DNA of 64,000 bases, taken from the NCBI RefSeq assembly GCF_000827595.2, contig NZ_LN776178.1, forward strand, positions 248,001-312,000, read 5' to 3'. Of the stretch, positions 1 through 8,351 are shown piece by piece. Made by a program: the position numbers and the translations under genes. This DNA comes from Necropsobacter massiliensis. Lineage in GTDB: Bacteria; Pseudomonadota; Gammaproteobacteria; Enterobacterales; Pasteurellaceae. The notes below the pieces were generated by a model, which made no database searches, had not been told where the DNA came from, and saw nothing but the letters and a program-made list of their open reading frames with translations. The stretch's first letter is position 1; each line of letters begins with the position of its first letter.

Positions 1-141
1 GTCGTCTTGTCGGTTGCTGGCGGAGTCAACAAACATAATATCGAACACTATGCCGCCTTAGGTATTCATTTATTTATCACATCTGCGCCTTATTATGCGA
101 TGCCGGAAGATATTAAAGTGATCATCACACCGAAGGAATGA
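1..141 (+). CDS. modD: ModD-like protein, C-terminal fragment
   Basis: Only the last 46 codons are in the window; the frame is open from base 1 and stops at 139-141. The visible end reads [16 protein letters not shown] followed by [16 protein letters not shown]. The GGVN segment and the TSAPYYA ending resemble the C terminus of ModD proteins, which share the nicotinate-nucleotide pyrophosphorylase (NadC) fold and usually sit with molybdate transport genes. The exact ModD reaction is not well established. NadC itself normally ends differently, so ModD is preferred, but with so little sequence this is a family-level call. Upstream mod genes would be expected just outside the window. Confidence 0.6.
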   Translation, partial: VVLSVAGGVNKHNIEHYAALGIHLFITSAPYYAMPEDIKVIITPKE

Positions 142-167
142 TTGTGATTTTGTTGGATAACATGTAA

Positions 168-198
168 CAAAAAGCCTTGTTAAGATAAGGTTTTTTCT
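168..198 (+). terminator. Rho-independent terminator after modD-like gene
   Basis: An A-rich left arm with GCCTTG pairs with TAAGG followed by a run of six T. The hairpin has a single bulged base and lies 27 bases after the stop codon. Confidence 0.6.
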
Positions 199-244
199 CA
201 AAAAGAATAAAAAAATCACCGCACTTTTCAGCAGTCAGTTAATT

Positions 245-1216
245 TTACTGTTCGCCGGCAAATAAAATGCCTTGTTGTTTGCGTGCCTGTTCCAATAGGC
301 GGCACACGGTGGCGCTGATGTCTAGCATATGTTCGGCGAAAGCGTTGTCTTGCCGGTCGATAATGCGCACAAATTGTTGAAATTCATATAGCATGCGATG
401 CTGTGCCTCAAAGTGATATTCTGTCGTTTCGCCCTGATTATCGCGCAGGCTGAATTGGTTCATGGCATTGGCGGGCATCGGTACACTGATATTGCCTTTG
501 TTGCCCTGAATAGACAGCAAAACCGGCGCGCTGCAGTCTTTAGCGCCAATACATACCGCTTTAAAGGCGCCGTAATCAAGCAGCAGGATACCACTGGTGT
601 CGATACCGCGTTCAATATTCGCCGCATAAATGCAGGATTGCGGCGCACCGAACAAGCCCACCGCGAAATGCAGATTATAGACGTTCAAATCCATTAACGC
701 TCCGCCGGATTTTTGCGGGTCGAAAGCGGGCAGAATCTCGCCGGCTTGAAAACGATCGTAGCGTGAGGAATACTGACTGTAATTTAAACTGACGATTTTC
801 AGCTCGCCGAGAGCGCCGATTTTTTGTTTAATTTCCTGATAAGCGGGCAGATAATGCACCGTCACCGCTTCCAGCAGGATTTTCCGGCGCACCGTCGCCA
901 GTTCGCGTAATTGCTGGAATTGAGCATAATTCGAGGTGATCGGTTTTTCCAAAATCACATGTTTATCCGCTGCTAACGCGCGACGAGCGAATTCAAAATG
1001 CAAGTGATTAGGCAGGGCGATATAAATCGTATCCAAATCGCTTGCCAGCATTGCTTGATAATCAAAGAAATACTGTTTAATGCCGTGTTGGCGGGCAAGC
1101 GCTTGAGTTTTTGCCTGATCCCGACCGAAAAGAGCGAGGCGTTCAAGTGTGATGGCGGGCATAATCTGCATCAATTCCTGTACGATCATCCCCGTACCGA
1201 CAATACCGAGTTTCAT
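245..1216 (-). CDS. Gfo/Idh/MocA-family NAD(P)-dependent oxidoreductase
   Basis: A 323-residue dehydrogenase of the glucose-fructose oxidoreductase family. The N-terminal Rossmann fold starts with KLGIVGTGMIV (GxGxxx dinucleotide-binding loop). It has the family EKP motif (ILEKPIT) and the C-terminal GGALMDLNVYNLH segment, where the substrate-site Asp and His of this family sit. The frame stays open 66 codons further upstream, but ATG at 1216 is preferred: AAGGA lies 9 bases before it and the Rossmann strand begins at residue 2. Members oxidise sugars, polyols or their derivatives; the substrate cannot be read from sequence. It is monocistronic, and the next gene on this strand is a metal exporter separated by uptake-signal copies. 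Confident on family, not on substrate. Confidence 0.85.
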   Translation of the reverse strand: MKLGIVGTGMIVQELMQIMPAITLERLALFGRDQAKTQALARQHGIKQYFFDYQAMLASDLDTIYIALPNHLHFEFARRALAADKHVILEKPITSNYAQFQQLRELATVRRKILLEAVTVHYLPAYQEIKQKIGALGELKIVSLNYSQYSSRYDRFQAGEILPAFDPQKSGGALMDLNVYNLHFAVGLFGAPQSCIYAANIERGIDTSGILLLDYGAFKAVCIGAKDCSAPVLLSIQGNKGNISVPMPANAMNQFSLRDNQGETTEYHFEAQHRMLYEFQQFVRIIDRQDNAFAEHMLDISATVCRLLEQARKQQGILFAGEQ

Positions 1217-1406
1217 TATTGTGTTCCTTATAGTTTGCGCTGGAATCGGTATATTGTACGCGGTTATGGCATAAAATGCGCGCAAGATGACAGATATTTT
1301 GCTGGTAAAAGTGCGGTGATTTTTTTTGCGTGTTTCACGACATATTATTATAGCGGTCGCATAACTGAAAATCGGTAAAATCCGACCGCACTTTTGCACC
1401 ATTCGG

Positions 1407-2060
1407 TTAGTCACAGGAATGGCTATCCGCCTCTATGCGATTTTTATCGCGCAATGCGCTGATGGCTTGCCGTGCGACACTGAATCCGCTTTTCAGTACC
1501 AGCAGGCTCAGTAGTGCGCTGGCGATAATATCAACCCACAACCAGTGCAACAGCCACGCGCTTAAGCCGGCGATAATTGCCACGACGGAACCGAATAAGT
1601 CCGCTAGCACATGCAGGTAAGCCGCTTTAATGTTGAGATTATGCCGATCACTATGCAGCATAATCCGTGCCACCAATATGTTGACCAACAAGCCGATAAA
1701 TGCCACGCTCAGCATCGGCAGCACCGCCATTGTCGGCGGGTTTTGCCAGCGTTCGACAGCTTCCAATAAAATGATGACGGCAACTGCGATCAATGATATG
1801 CCGTTAAGCAGCGCAAACCATTTTTGCATCGGTGCGCTGAGAAACAGAGCGAGCAACGCCAGAAAAAGCGACAGACTGTCATTTGCCATATGTCCTGCAT
1901 CGGCTATCAGGACGAGGCTGTTGAAATAATAACCGCCGAGCAGTTCGATCAACATATAACCGCTGATCAATGCCAAACTCAAGGCTAAAACGGTTTTATT
2001 ATTCGGTATGTGAGTATGATGGTGTTCCTGTTGTCCGCACTGGGATTGGCGATTTGGCAT
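1407..2060 (-). CDS. Short cation diffusion facilitator (CDF) metal exporter
   Basis: A 217-residue inner-membrane protein with about six hydrophobic segments and two CDF metal-site motifs, DAGHMANDS in segment 2 and HVLADLFGSV in segment 5, each with His and Asp four residues apart as in ZitB/CzcD-type zinc exporters. The N terminus is His/Cys-rich (CGQQEHHHTH), typical of Zn or Cd handling. It ends soon after segment 6, so the usual C-terminal cytoplasmic domain of about 80-90 residues is missing; no downstream continuation is visible. GGAGA precedes the ATG by 6 bases. It is divergent from a MerR regulator, with a MerR-type promoter between them, implying metal-induced expression. The metal is inferred, not shown. 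Confidence 0.88.
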   Translation of the reverse strand: MPNRQSQCGQQEHHHTHIPNNKTVLALSLALISGYMLIELLGGYYFNSLVLIADAGHMANDSLSLFLALLALFLSAPMQKWFALLNGISLIAVAVIILLEAVERWQNPPTMAVLPMLSVAFIGLLVNILVARIMLHSDRHNLNIKAAYLHVLADLFGSVVAIIAGLSAWLLHWLWVDIIASALLSLLVLKSGFSVARQAISALRDKNRIEADSHSCD

Positions 2061-2114
2061 AGTGATTCTCCGTAAATAAGCGTGCGCTGCTGAGCTTGTG
2101 TTAGGCTAGGTATC

Positions 2115-2145
2115 ACTATAAACTCTGTAGTTACTACGGGCTCAA
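2115..2145 (-). promoter_or_regulatory. MerR-type promoter/operator of the CDF exporter
   Basis: On the minus strand TTGAGC (2145-2140) and TATAGT (2120-2115) are separated by 19 bases instead of 17. The spacer holds the dyad GTAGTAACTAC. An over-long spacer filled by a dyad is the hallmark of promoters that MerR proteins activate by DNA untwisting. The gene to the right encodes such a protein. Confidence 0.8.
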
Positions 2146-2195
2146 GAAAAATTTGTTACAGGTAATTATATGCAGCTATCACTCGGAAGAAAATT

Positions 2196-2606
2196 ATGAA
2201 AATCAATCAGTTAAGTAAACAAAGCGGAATTCATCCGGAAACTATTCGCTATTACGAAAAAATCGGTTTATTGCCAGTGCCGCAACGCGCCGCAAACGGT
2301 TATCGCGACTATGATGCGCACAGTTTGGCTCGGCTGAATTTCATTAAATCCTGCCGTTCGCTTGGCTTTGCTATTGATGAAATCAAGCAGCTTAACCAAT
2401 TGAAACAGACGCCGCAGCAACATTGCGTGGCTGATGCGATGATTATTGCCCATTTGCAACGGGTGGATGAAAAAATCGCGCAGCTGATGGAAATCAGATC
2501 TTTTCTACAGACGTTGGTAAATCACAAACGGCATCGAGCGGAGGAGTGCAAGGCGATTGCAGGCTTGAGTGCAGTTGATGCAGGCAGAATAAAGGCGACA
2601 TATTAA
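2196..2606 (+). CDS. MerR-family metal-responsive regulator
   Basis: A 136-residue regulator. Residues 1-70 form the MerR winged helix (MKINQLSKQSGIHPETIRYYEKIGL, then NGYRDYD). A long dimerisation helix follows at about 75-110. Cys77 sits at the start of that helix and Cys118 in the C-terminal loop, with His110 and His113 nearby; ZntR, CadR and CueR use cysteines at these two places to bind metal. There is only one cysteine in the C-terminal loop, so Zn, Cd or Cu cannot be chosen with confidence. It is divergent from the CDF exporter and should control it, and probably itself, from the shared 135-base intergenic region. Confidence 0.88.
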   Translation: MKINQLSKQSGIHPETIRYYEKIGLLPVPQRAANGYRDYDAHSLARLNFIKSCRSLGFAIDEIKQLNQLKQTPQQHCVADAMIIAHLQRVDEKIAQLMEIRSFLQTLVNHKRHRAEECKAIAGLSAVDAGRIKATY

Positions 2607-2635
2607 TGTCGCCTTGGTTACATGTAGCTATTGCC

Positions 2636-5293
2636 TTAGAATTTGTAGCTTAGACTTAGCACGAATGTACGTCCGCGTGCCCAGTTGTTGAGAACGGATT
2701 TATTGCCGTCGCCGTCTTCTGCAAACATGGTGTAGTAGCGTTGGTTGGCAGAGTCGTTGTTAGAGTCCAGTGGATCGATATATTTTCTGTCAAATGCATT
2801 TTGTAATTCGACTTTCAGTGTGAGATCTGCGATGGGTTCGTAGGTGATGTAGAAATCCCAGATTAGCGGCTGGCGCTCGATCGTTTCTGTTGCTCGAATT
2901 TCCTGTTTTTTCAAATAGTTGTCATAGGTATTTTGTTCACCGATATTGACTTTATTAATGGTGGCGCGTTTGCTTTTGCCGTAGTAACGCATGGTAGTGC
3001 CGAGCGTGAGTTTTTGATCAAACCATCTTGTACCAATGTCCACTCGACCGTAATCGCGCGGCAGCATGGTGATTTTGCTTAATCCGTAACCCAGTTCCAG
3101 TTTGCCGGAGTTCAGCTTCGGCGTAGCTGCCGGGCTGGCATCGCTGAAATTAGTAGGCTGGTTGGTTTTCTGATAAGCATAGGCAAGGTTGATATAAGCC
3201 CGCCCTATGTCGTAGCTAAATTCCAACTCCAGCCCTTTTTTCGTTACTGTTTTAGCATAATTCTGATAGTGGATAATTTTGCTGAAACCGACCATTCTTG
3301 CCCAATCAGGATGGTAATTGTGTTGGTTATATATTTTTGAATCGCCCCAGAATCCAAATGTATTATGAATATAATTTTTGATTTTGCTGTGGTAGCCGAC
3401 GATTTTAAAGCCCAGCAGATCATCATCCCGGAATACCCCCTCTTTGAAGCCGTTGATTCCCAATTGGTAGGTGTTGGCACGTTCCGGTTTCAGATCAGTT
3501 TTTACTCCGAGATCACTTAAGTGTGAAAAAAACATTTCCTGAATATTCGGCATACGGTGAGTTCGGGAATAGTTGATAAATGGCATAAACAGCGGGTGAA
3601 AATCAGCGCTTAAGGTCACAGAATGATTCAACGCATTTTTCTTACCGCTTTTATGCACCAGCGGTTCATAGTTTTCACATACGTCGACGCCCTCGCTTGG
3701 TGTGTAGCAAAGCTGTTTCCAAAGCGAAGAATTTTTATCTAGCGTATCGCGTAAATCTGAACCTAAATAATATTCGGCATGTTCTCCGGTAAATTTATAA
3801 CGAGTGAAATTGGTATTGTAAGCGAGATTGAAGCGCCCGAAATCCAGGCTGTTGTCAAGGTACCAGCTGTAAAACTGCTGTTTACCGGAAGGCTGCATGG
3901 TAATGGATTTTTGTGGCAATAAGGCTTTATTTCCTCGGTTATACATGCCATAAAACAATCCTAATTCATAAGGATAACGGCTTTTACTGTATTTATTTTT
4001 CAACACATTGAAACCTATGGTAGTTTTTAACCGCACTTCCTGTGGCAATTCTATATTGAAGCTATTGTTGATATCCAGCAGATCCGCATTATTTTTTGTT
4101 TCCAGCGGTGAACGAACGGTTTTACCGGCGAACAGAGAGCCTGCTGCATATTTTTGTATACCAACATTATGGGCGAGCAATAAGTGCAGATCTAAATAAT
4201 CTCCTTTGTTGATGCCATAATTTAACTGATAGTTTTTGGTATCAATGGTGCGTCCGGCAACATAGTTATGTAGGCTACGAAATTGTAGCGTGAGGGCATG
4301 CAGATCGTCCATATATTCCAATTTTGCCAGATGACTGTGTGATTTTTGTCGTAATGAATCGGGATCAATAGGTTTCACATCAAATTGATGCACTAAATCT
4401 TCCTGCCAGCTTTTTTCCGTCTCGGCAACTGCTTCTTCGACGGTTAGGCATCTTACCCCTCTTAAACATTTCACTTTTGGTGCATACCAGCCGTTGATAT
4501 CTTCCCATTTGCCATTGATAAACTCTAATCCGCTTAATTCCCGGAAATAGAATTTTTTTCTATCTTCAAGGAATTTTTCTCCCGCGTTGCGGATTAATTC
4601 ACCGCCGCCGTAGCGATAATCCTGTGAAATTTTACGATGACTGTAGCCGTACAAGATCCCAAAATAACCGCCGTTATCTAAAGGCTGGCGGAATGCAGCG
4701 GTGGCAGCATAATTCGGTTCGGTCGCATTAGTACCGGTCAGACCTTTGAGTAATATACCGAATCGATCGCCGTCTTTAACCACATCATTCACACCCAATG
4801 TTCGAAAGTCTGCCGCGCCAAATAAACTATTGATTCCGCTTTTACCGCTGAAACTGCCACGCGACAGTTCCACATCGGCGATAAAATTCGGATCGATATT
4901 AGCGCCGAATTGCGAGGTGCCGCCGGCACGTCCTTTGCTGTCTGCCGCAGCGGAATAAAAGGTTTGTGGTACGCCGTCAATAAGCGCATTGGCACGCCCA
5001 AAACCTGATTCGCCGCGAATATTGACAGACAGCACGCCGGAACTTTTATCTTGTTGGGTAAAGGCGCCCGGCATGCTGCGTATTACCGTATCGAGTGTTT
5101 GCGTGGAATTATACAGATTTTCTTTTACGCTGACGGCTTTTGCCTGTGTAAAGGTTCTCTTTGCCGTTTCCCCGGAAGACGTACCTACCTTGCCTTCTAC
5201 ATTGATTTGTTCTAATTGTTCTGTGTCGGCATAGGCTTGCAGTGAACAGCCCACTGCAAGGGTCGCGATGCCGAGTTTTATCAAATAATTCAT
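2636..5293 (-). CDS. TonB-dependent outer-membrane receptor, haemoglobin/haem type
   Basis: An 885-residue receptor with a signal peptide (MNYLIKLGIATLAVGCSLQAYA), a TonB-box/plug region from about 30 to 180 (EQINVEG, RSMPGAFTQQDKSSGVLSVNIRGESGFGRANALIDGVPQTFY), then a beta-barrel ending in the aromatic C terminus FVLSLSYKF. The stretch FIADVELSRGSFSGKSGINSLFGAADFRTLGVNDVV and LLKGLTGTNATEPN resembles the Pasteurellaceae haemoglobin/transferrin/lactoferrin receptor family, close to TdhA-like haem receptors. Two close cysteine pairs (CLRGVRC and CYTPSEGVDVC) probably close disulfide loops on the cell surface. AGAGG precedes the ATG, and a near-perfect Fur box lies 58 bases upstream of it, so iron starvation should induce it. 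The ligand (haem, haemoglobin or other) is inferred from family. Confidence 0.87.
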   Translation of the reverse strand: MNYLIKLGIATLAVGCSLQAYADTEQLEQINVEGKVGTSSGETAKRTFTQAKAVSVKENLYNSTQTLDTVIRSMPGAFTQQDKSSGVLSVNIRGESGFGRANALIDGVPQTFYSAAADSKGRAGGTSQFGANIDPNFIADVELSRGSFSGKSGINSLFGAADFRTLGVNDVVKDGDRFGILLKGLTGTNATEPNYAATAAFRQPLDNGGYFGILYGYSHRKISQDYRYGGGELIRNAGEKFLEDRKKFYFRELSGLEFINGKWEDINGWYAPKVKCLRGVRCLTVEEAVAETEKSWQEDLVHQFDVKPIDPDSLRQKSHSHLAKLEYMDDLHALTLQFRSLHNYVAGRTIDTKNYQLNYGINKGDYLDLHLLLAHNVGIQKYAAGSLFAGKTVRSPLETKNNADLLDINNSFNIELPQEVRLKTTIGFNVLKNKYSKSRYPYELGLFYGMYNRGNKALLPQKSITMQPSGKQQFYSWYLDNSLDFGRFNLAYNTNFTRYKFTGEHAEYYLGSDLRDTLDKNSSLWKQLCYTPSEGVDVCENYEPLVHKSGKKNALNHSVTLSADFHPLFMPFINYSRTHRMPNIQEMFFSHLSDLGVKTDLKPERANTYQLGINGFKEGVFRDDDLLGFKIVGYHSKIKNYIHNTFGFWGDSKIYNQHNYHPDWARMVGFSKIIHYQNYAKTVTKKGLELEFSYDIGRAYINLAYAYQKTNQPTNFSDASPAATPKLNSGKLELGYGLSKITMLPRDYGRVDIGTRWFDQKLTLGTTMRYYGKSKRATINKVNIGEQNTYDNYLKKQEIRATETIERQPLIWDFYITYEPIADLTLKVELQNAFDRKYIDPLDSNNDSANQRYYTMFAEDGDGNKSVLNNWARGRTFVLSLSYKF

Positions 5294-5350
5294 GTTGCCT
5301 CTTTAAATAAATAAAAAAAACGGTTGATTTTTAATCATTTTTGTTATAAA

Positions 5351-5375
5351 AATGATAATTATTCTAATTATCATT
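5351..5375 (-). promoter_or_regulatory. Fur box upstream of the TonB-dependent receptor
   Basis: A perfect inverted repeat, AATGATAATTA and TAATTATCATT with three bases (TTC) between, matches the GATAAT-type Fur operator. It lies 58-82 bases upstream of the receptor start. The rest of the 5294-5604 gap holds one uptake signal (5457-5465) and the terminator of the amidohydrolase gene. Confidence 0.88.
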
Positions 5376-5565
5376 CAGTTTAAAGACAAGCGTTTTTAAG
5401 TCGGATTTATTGAAGTAACAGTTTGAAAATTATTTAAAAAAATTAAAAAAATAACGACCGCACTTTACTGACTGGAAGGAGCGAAAAAGTTACGTGTTTA
5501 CGGCATTTGGTATGTCTATCGACAATAGAAGGCGGGCGGCGACATGGCAAATTGTCTTGCACAAC

Positions 5566-5590
5566 AAAATCCCCGTACAGGATACGGGGA
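5566..5590 (-). terminator. Terminator of the abgA-like gene
   Basis: Minus-strand hairpin CCCCGTA / TACGGGG with a 5-base loop, followed by ATTTTG, 15 bases past the stop codon of the amidohydrolase. Confidence 0.8.
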
Positions 5591-5604
5591 GCTGTTGGCG
5601 ACAT

Positions 5605-6876
5605 TTAAGCGGCTAATAAACGTTGGAGAAGCTGGGTATAAATATTCACACCGGTTAAAAGCTGGTTTTCATCGAAATCAAATTCCGCCTGATGATGACC
5701 GGCGGTGCGGTCGGCGCCGATAATAAAATAAATGGCTTTGCCGCCTTTTTCCTGTACCCGACGCCCCAAGATCGTGGCGTCTTCACTGGCGTTGAAGGCA
5801 TAATCGGCATCGGTTGTTTTTACCTGCGGCTGGGCGCGGGCAATTTCTTGCAGTAGCGTTACCAGTTCGGCGTCGTTATTCATATCAACCGCTTCGCCCA
5901 TGATTTCCGTTTCATAAGCTAGATCAAAACTGATGGCAATCCCTTTGGCGATGTGCATCACTTGATCGACCATATATTGATTAATTGCCTTATTTTCGCC
6001 GCGCACTTCCAATTGTATGGTAGCGTTTGACGGGATGACGTTGCGCCCTTCACCAGCTTGTAGCACTCCGACATTAATGCGAGTCATGCCCTCGCCGTGA
6101 CGGGCGATGCCATGTAATTGGGTGACGGCGTGGGCGGCGGCGAGCAGTGCATTTTTGCCCACGTGCGGTTGTGCGCCGGCGTGTGCCGGTTTGCCGATAT
6201 AGCGAATATCAATTTTGGTGGTGGAAAGAAAATTTTTCGGATTGCAAATCACGCAGCCGCTGTTGGCGCAAAAACTTAAATGTGAGGCGGCAAAATAATC
6301 GACATCGTCGAGCACGCCGCTGGCGGCTATTGCTGCGGCACCGCGAACACCTTCTTCCGCCGGCTGAAACACCAGTTTGATTTTACCGCTCAGCTGTGCT
6401 TTATGTCGGCTCAGCCACAATGCCGTGCCCAACCCGATAGCGATATGCCCGTCGTGCCCGCAGGCGTGCATAAAACCGTCGTTGATGGAACGGAAATTCA
6501 GTCGGTTCGGGATGTGTTCCGCATTATGGGTTTCGGTTACATTCACGCAATCAATATCAAAGCGTAGCGCGACGGTTTTTCCTGCTTTGCCGGTATCGAG
6601 CACACCCACGCAACCGGTATAGCCGTCCATTTTGTCCAACCATTTACGTTCTATATCCTGCGCAAGAGCATTTTTCAACCCTTGTTCGACCACCGCTTTT
6701 TGTCGACCGCGGACAAATTGTTGGTTAATAATTTGCTTGCCGAGCAGAACCTCAAATCCTAGATTTTCCAGATAATCGGCGATTTTGGCTGTGGTATAGA
6801 ATTCCGCCCAGCCGATTTCCGGAAAACGGTGGAATTCTCGTCGCCAATGGATTAATTGTTGCGCTAAGTCGTTCAT
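5605..6876 (-). CDS. AbgA-like M20 amidohydrolase
   Basis: A 423-residue metal-dependent amidohydrolase (peptidase family M20D). Metal-site motifs are visible in order: ALRFDID near 110, MHACGHDGHIAIG near 160, FQPAEEGVRGAAA near 205, the dimerisation domain with GKPAHAGAQPHVGKNALL near 245, and AGHHQAEFDFDE near the C terminus. Alignment from memory is closest to E. coli AbgA, the subunit A of p-aminobenzoyl-glutamate hydrolase, over its whole length. I see no AbgB partner. Start: two ATGs sit at 6879 and 6876; GGGAGG is 5 bases before the second, so 6876 is chosen. The carrier gene upstream on the same strand suggests a take-up-then-hydrolyse pair for an acylated amino acid or small peptide; the substrate is unknown. 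Confidence 0.85.
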   Translation of the reverse strand: MNDLAQQLIHWRREFHRFPEIGWAEFYTTAKIADYLENLGFEVLLGKQIINQQFVRGRQKAVVEQGLKNALAQDIERKWLDKMDGYTGCVGVLDTGKAGKTVALRFDIDCVNVTETHNAEHIPNRLNFRSINDGFMHACGHDGHIAIGLGTALWLSRHKAQLSGKIKLVFQPAEEGVRGAAAIAASGVLDDVDYFAASHLSFCANSGCVICNPKNFLSTTKIDIRYIGKPAHAGAQPHVGKNALLAAAHAVTQLHGIARHGEGMTRINVGVLQAGEGRNVIPSNATIQLEVRGENKAINQYMVDQVMHIAKGIAISFDLAYETEIMGEAVDMNNDAELVTLLQEIARAQPQVKTTDADYAFNASEDATILGRRVQEKGGKAIYFIIGADRTAGHHQAEFDFDENQLLTGVNIYTQLLQRLLAA

Positions 6877-6925
6877 CATTGCCTCCCATTTATGTGTGAA
6901 GAAAGAAGAAAACTCTCGGAAAATA

Positions 6926-6960
6926 CACCGCACTTTTATATCAAGCACGAAAGTGCGGTG
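6926..6960 (-). terminator. Uptake-signal dyad terminator after dcuC-like gene
   Basis: Two uptake signals in inverted orientation (CACCGCACTTT and AAAGTGCGGTG) form an 11-bp stem between the carrier and the amidohydrolase genes. The T-run on the minus strand is weak, so read-through into the amidohydrolase is possible. Confidence 0.55.
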
Positions 6961-6975
6961 CGTTTTTGGCGCGTT

Positions 6976-8271
6976 TTACAACATAAATAACGCCAAAAAT
7001 AAGGTTGCCAGTATCATGCCGAGAGCGGTGCGTTTCACCATTTCCACCGGGCTGACCATGGCAAGACCGGCGCACACGATAGTTACGCCCGCAATCGGTG
7101 AGGCGGTACGTCCGATAGCGCCGGCAATCGCCGCCGCCATGCCCAAATTCAGATGGGTATAGCCGAGTTCCGTGGCATGCGGAGTGACCGCGGTATTAAA
7201 GGCAATCGCGGCGGCGTCGCCGGAACCGGTGATCACGCCCATGAGAAATGGTCCGACAGTTGCGCCCCAACGCACGAATTCATTGGAATGTTTTAGAAAA
7301 TCAATGGCGCTGTCTATCGCTCCGGTTGATTTTAGCCCGGCGACGAACACGCTGGCGGCGATAATAATCCCTAATACGTTGGCATAGGAATTGCCCATGC
7401 CGTTAAAAAATTCGTTGGTGATTTTCGCCGGTGCCGTGCGAGTGACGATAAGTCCGTAAATTGCGCCGATGAGCATCGCCTGTGGCACGCCCATTTGCGT
7501 CCATTGCAGCCCCGGCATTTGTTGCAGCGAGGTGCCGCCGATAATTAAAATAATCAATGGAATCAAAGGTGCCAGCGCATAAAATACGTTAACACCTCCG
7601 ACAGATTGCGCGGCGGAATCGGCTTTTTCCCGTAAATAGCTGTCGCGGTGCGTCTGTCCGTAATCTTTCAGAATAATCGCAATGACAGTGAGCGTGAGTG
7701 CGCCGATTAGTCCCGCAATGGTGGTGTACGGCGCGTGCGATAAGTTGACTTCGGTGATGGTTAAGCCCGACATTTCGCTGATCATGGCAGAATGGGATGA
7801 GCCCGGACTCATCATCGAACCGAAAGTGCCAGCTAAGATCGAGGCGCCCGCCATAGCAGGATGAACACCCGCCGAACGCAATACCGGAATCAACGTGGCG
7901 CCAACCGCCGCCGCACAACCTGCTGCCGAAGGAATCGCGATATTAATAAAAAAGGTCAGCATCGTGGCGATAGGAATCAGCAGAAATTTCAGCCCGCTGA
8001 GCGGTTTGGTCAACAGATTCACCAGATGAGTGTCGCATTCGGTGAATTTCATCACATAGGCAAACCCCATGCTGGAACAGATCGCCATAATCAGTCCGCC
8101 GGAGGTCATGGACTTGGCAAAGGCGTTCAGCGCTTCCATGGGATTTAGCGTTACAATTGCCATGACCAGCCCGACACCGATGAGCACGGTACGGGTTTCA
8201 TATTTTTTGATTAATAGATAAATGGTTGCAATAATTCCGATAATTGCAATTAATGCTTTAATTTCAGCCAT
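6976..8271 (-). CDS. DcuC-family anaerobic C4-dicarboxylate-type carrier
   Basis: A 431-residue, strongly hydrophobic inner-membrane transporter with about 12 membrane segments, beginning MAEIKALIAIIGIIATIYLLIKK. The SPGSSHSAMISEMSGL segment in the middle and the GSGDAAAIAFNTAVTPHA segment near the C terminus are typical of the DcuC family (C4-dicarboxylate exchange or efflux; E. coli DcuC is 461 residues). The start is supported by GGGGGT 5-6 bases upstream. It is followed on the same strand by an AbgA-like hydrolase, an unusual partner for a succinate carrier, so the true substrate could be an N-acyl amino acid or related anion. No regulatory site is evident in the short gap before it. Confidence 0.82.
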   Translation of the reverse strand: MAEIKALIAIIGIIATIYLLIKKYETRTVLIGVGLVMAIVTLNPMEALNAFAKSMTSGGLIMAICSSMGFAYVMKFTECDTHLVNLLTKPLSGLKFLLIPIATMLTFFINIAIPSAAGCAAAVGATLIPVLRSAGVHPAMAGASILAGTFGSMMSPGSSHSAMISEMSGLTITEVNLSHAPYTTIAGLIGALTLTVIAIILKDYGQTHRDSYLREKADSAAQSVGGVNVFYALAPLIPLIILIIGGTSLQQMPGLQWTQMGVPQAMLIGAIYGLIVTRTAPAKITNEFFNGMGNSYANVLGIIIAASVFVAGLKSTGAIDSAIDFLKHSNEFVRWGATVGPFLMGVITGSGDAAAIAFNTAVTPHATELGYTHLNLGMAAAIAGAIGRTASPIAGVTIVCAGLAMVSPVEMVKRTALGMILATLFLALFML

Positions 8272-8351
8272 ATAACCCCCAATAGATAATCAGTTAAAAA
8301 TGCGGAAGCCTACATCGTTACGGCATTGTTGCGGTATCCGCAGGAATATTG

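Noticed and set aside
1217-1414. N-terminal extension of the Gfo/Idh oxidoreductase
   Set aside because: No homology-like sequence, and it would overlap the stop of the CDF gene; the Rossmann fold begins at ATG 1216.
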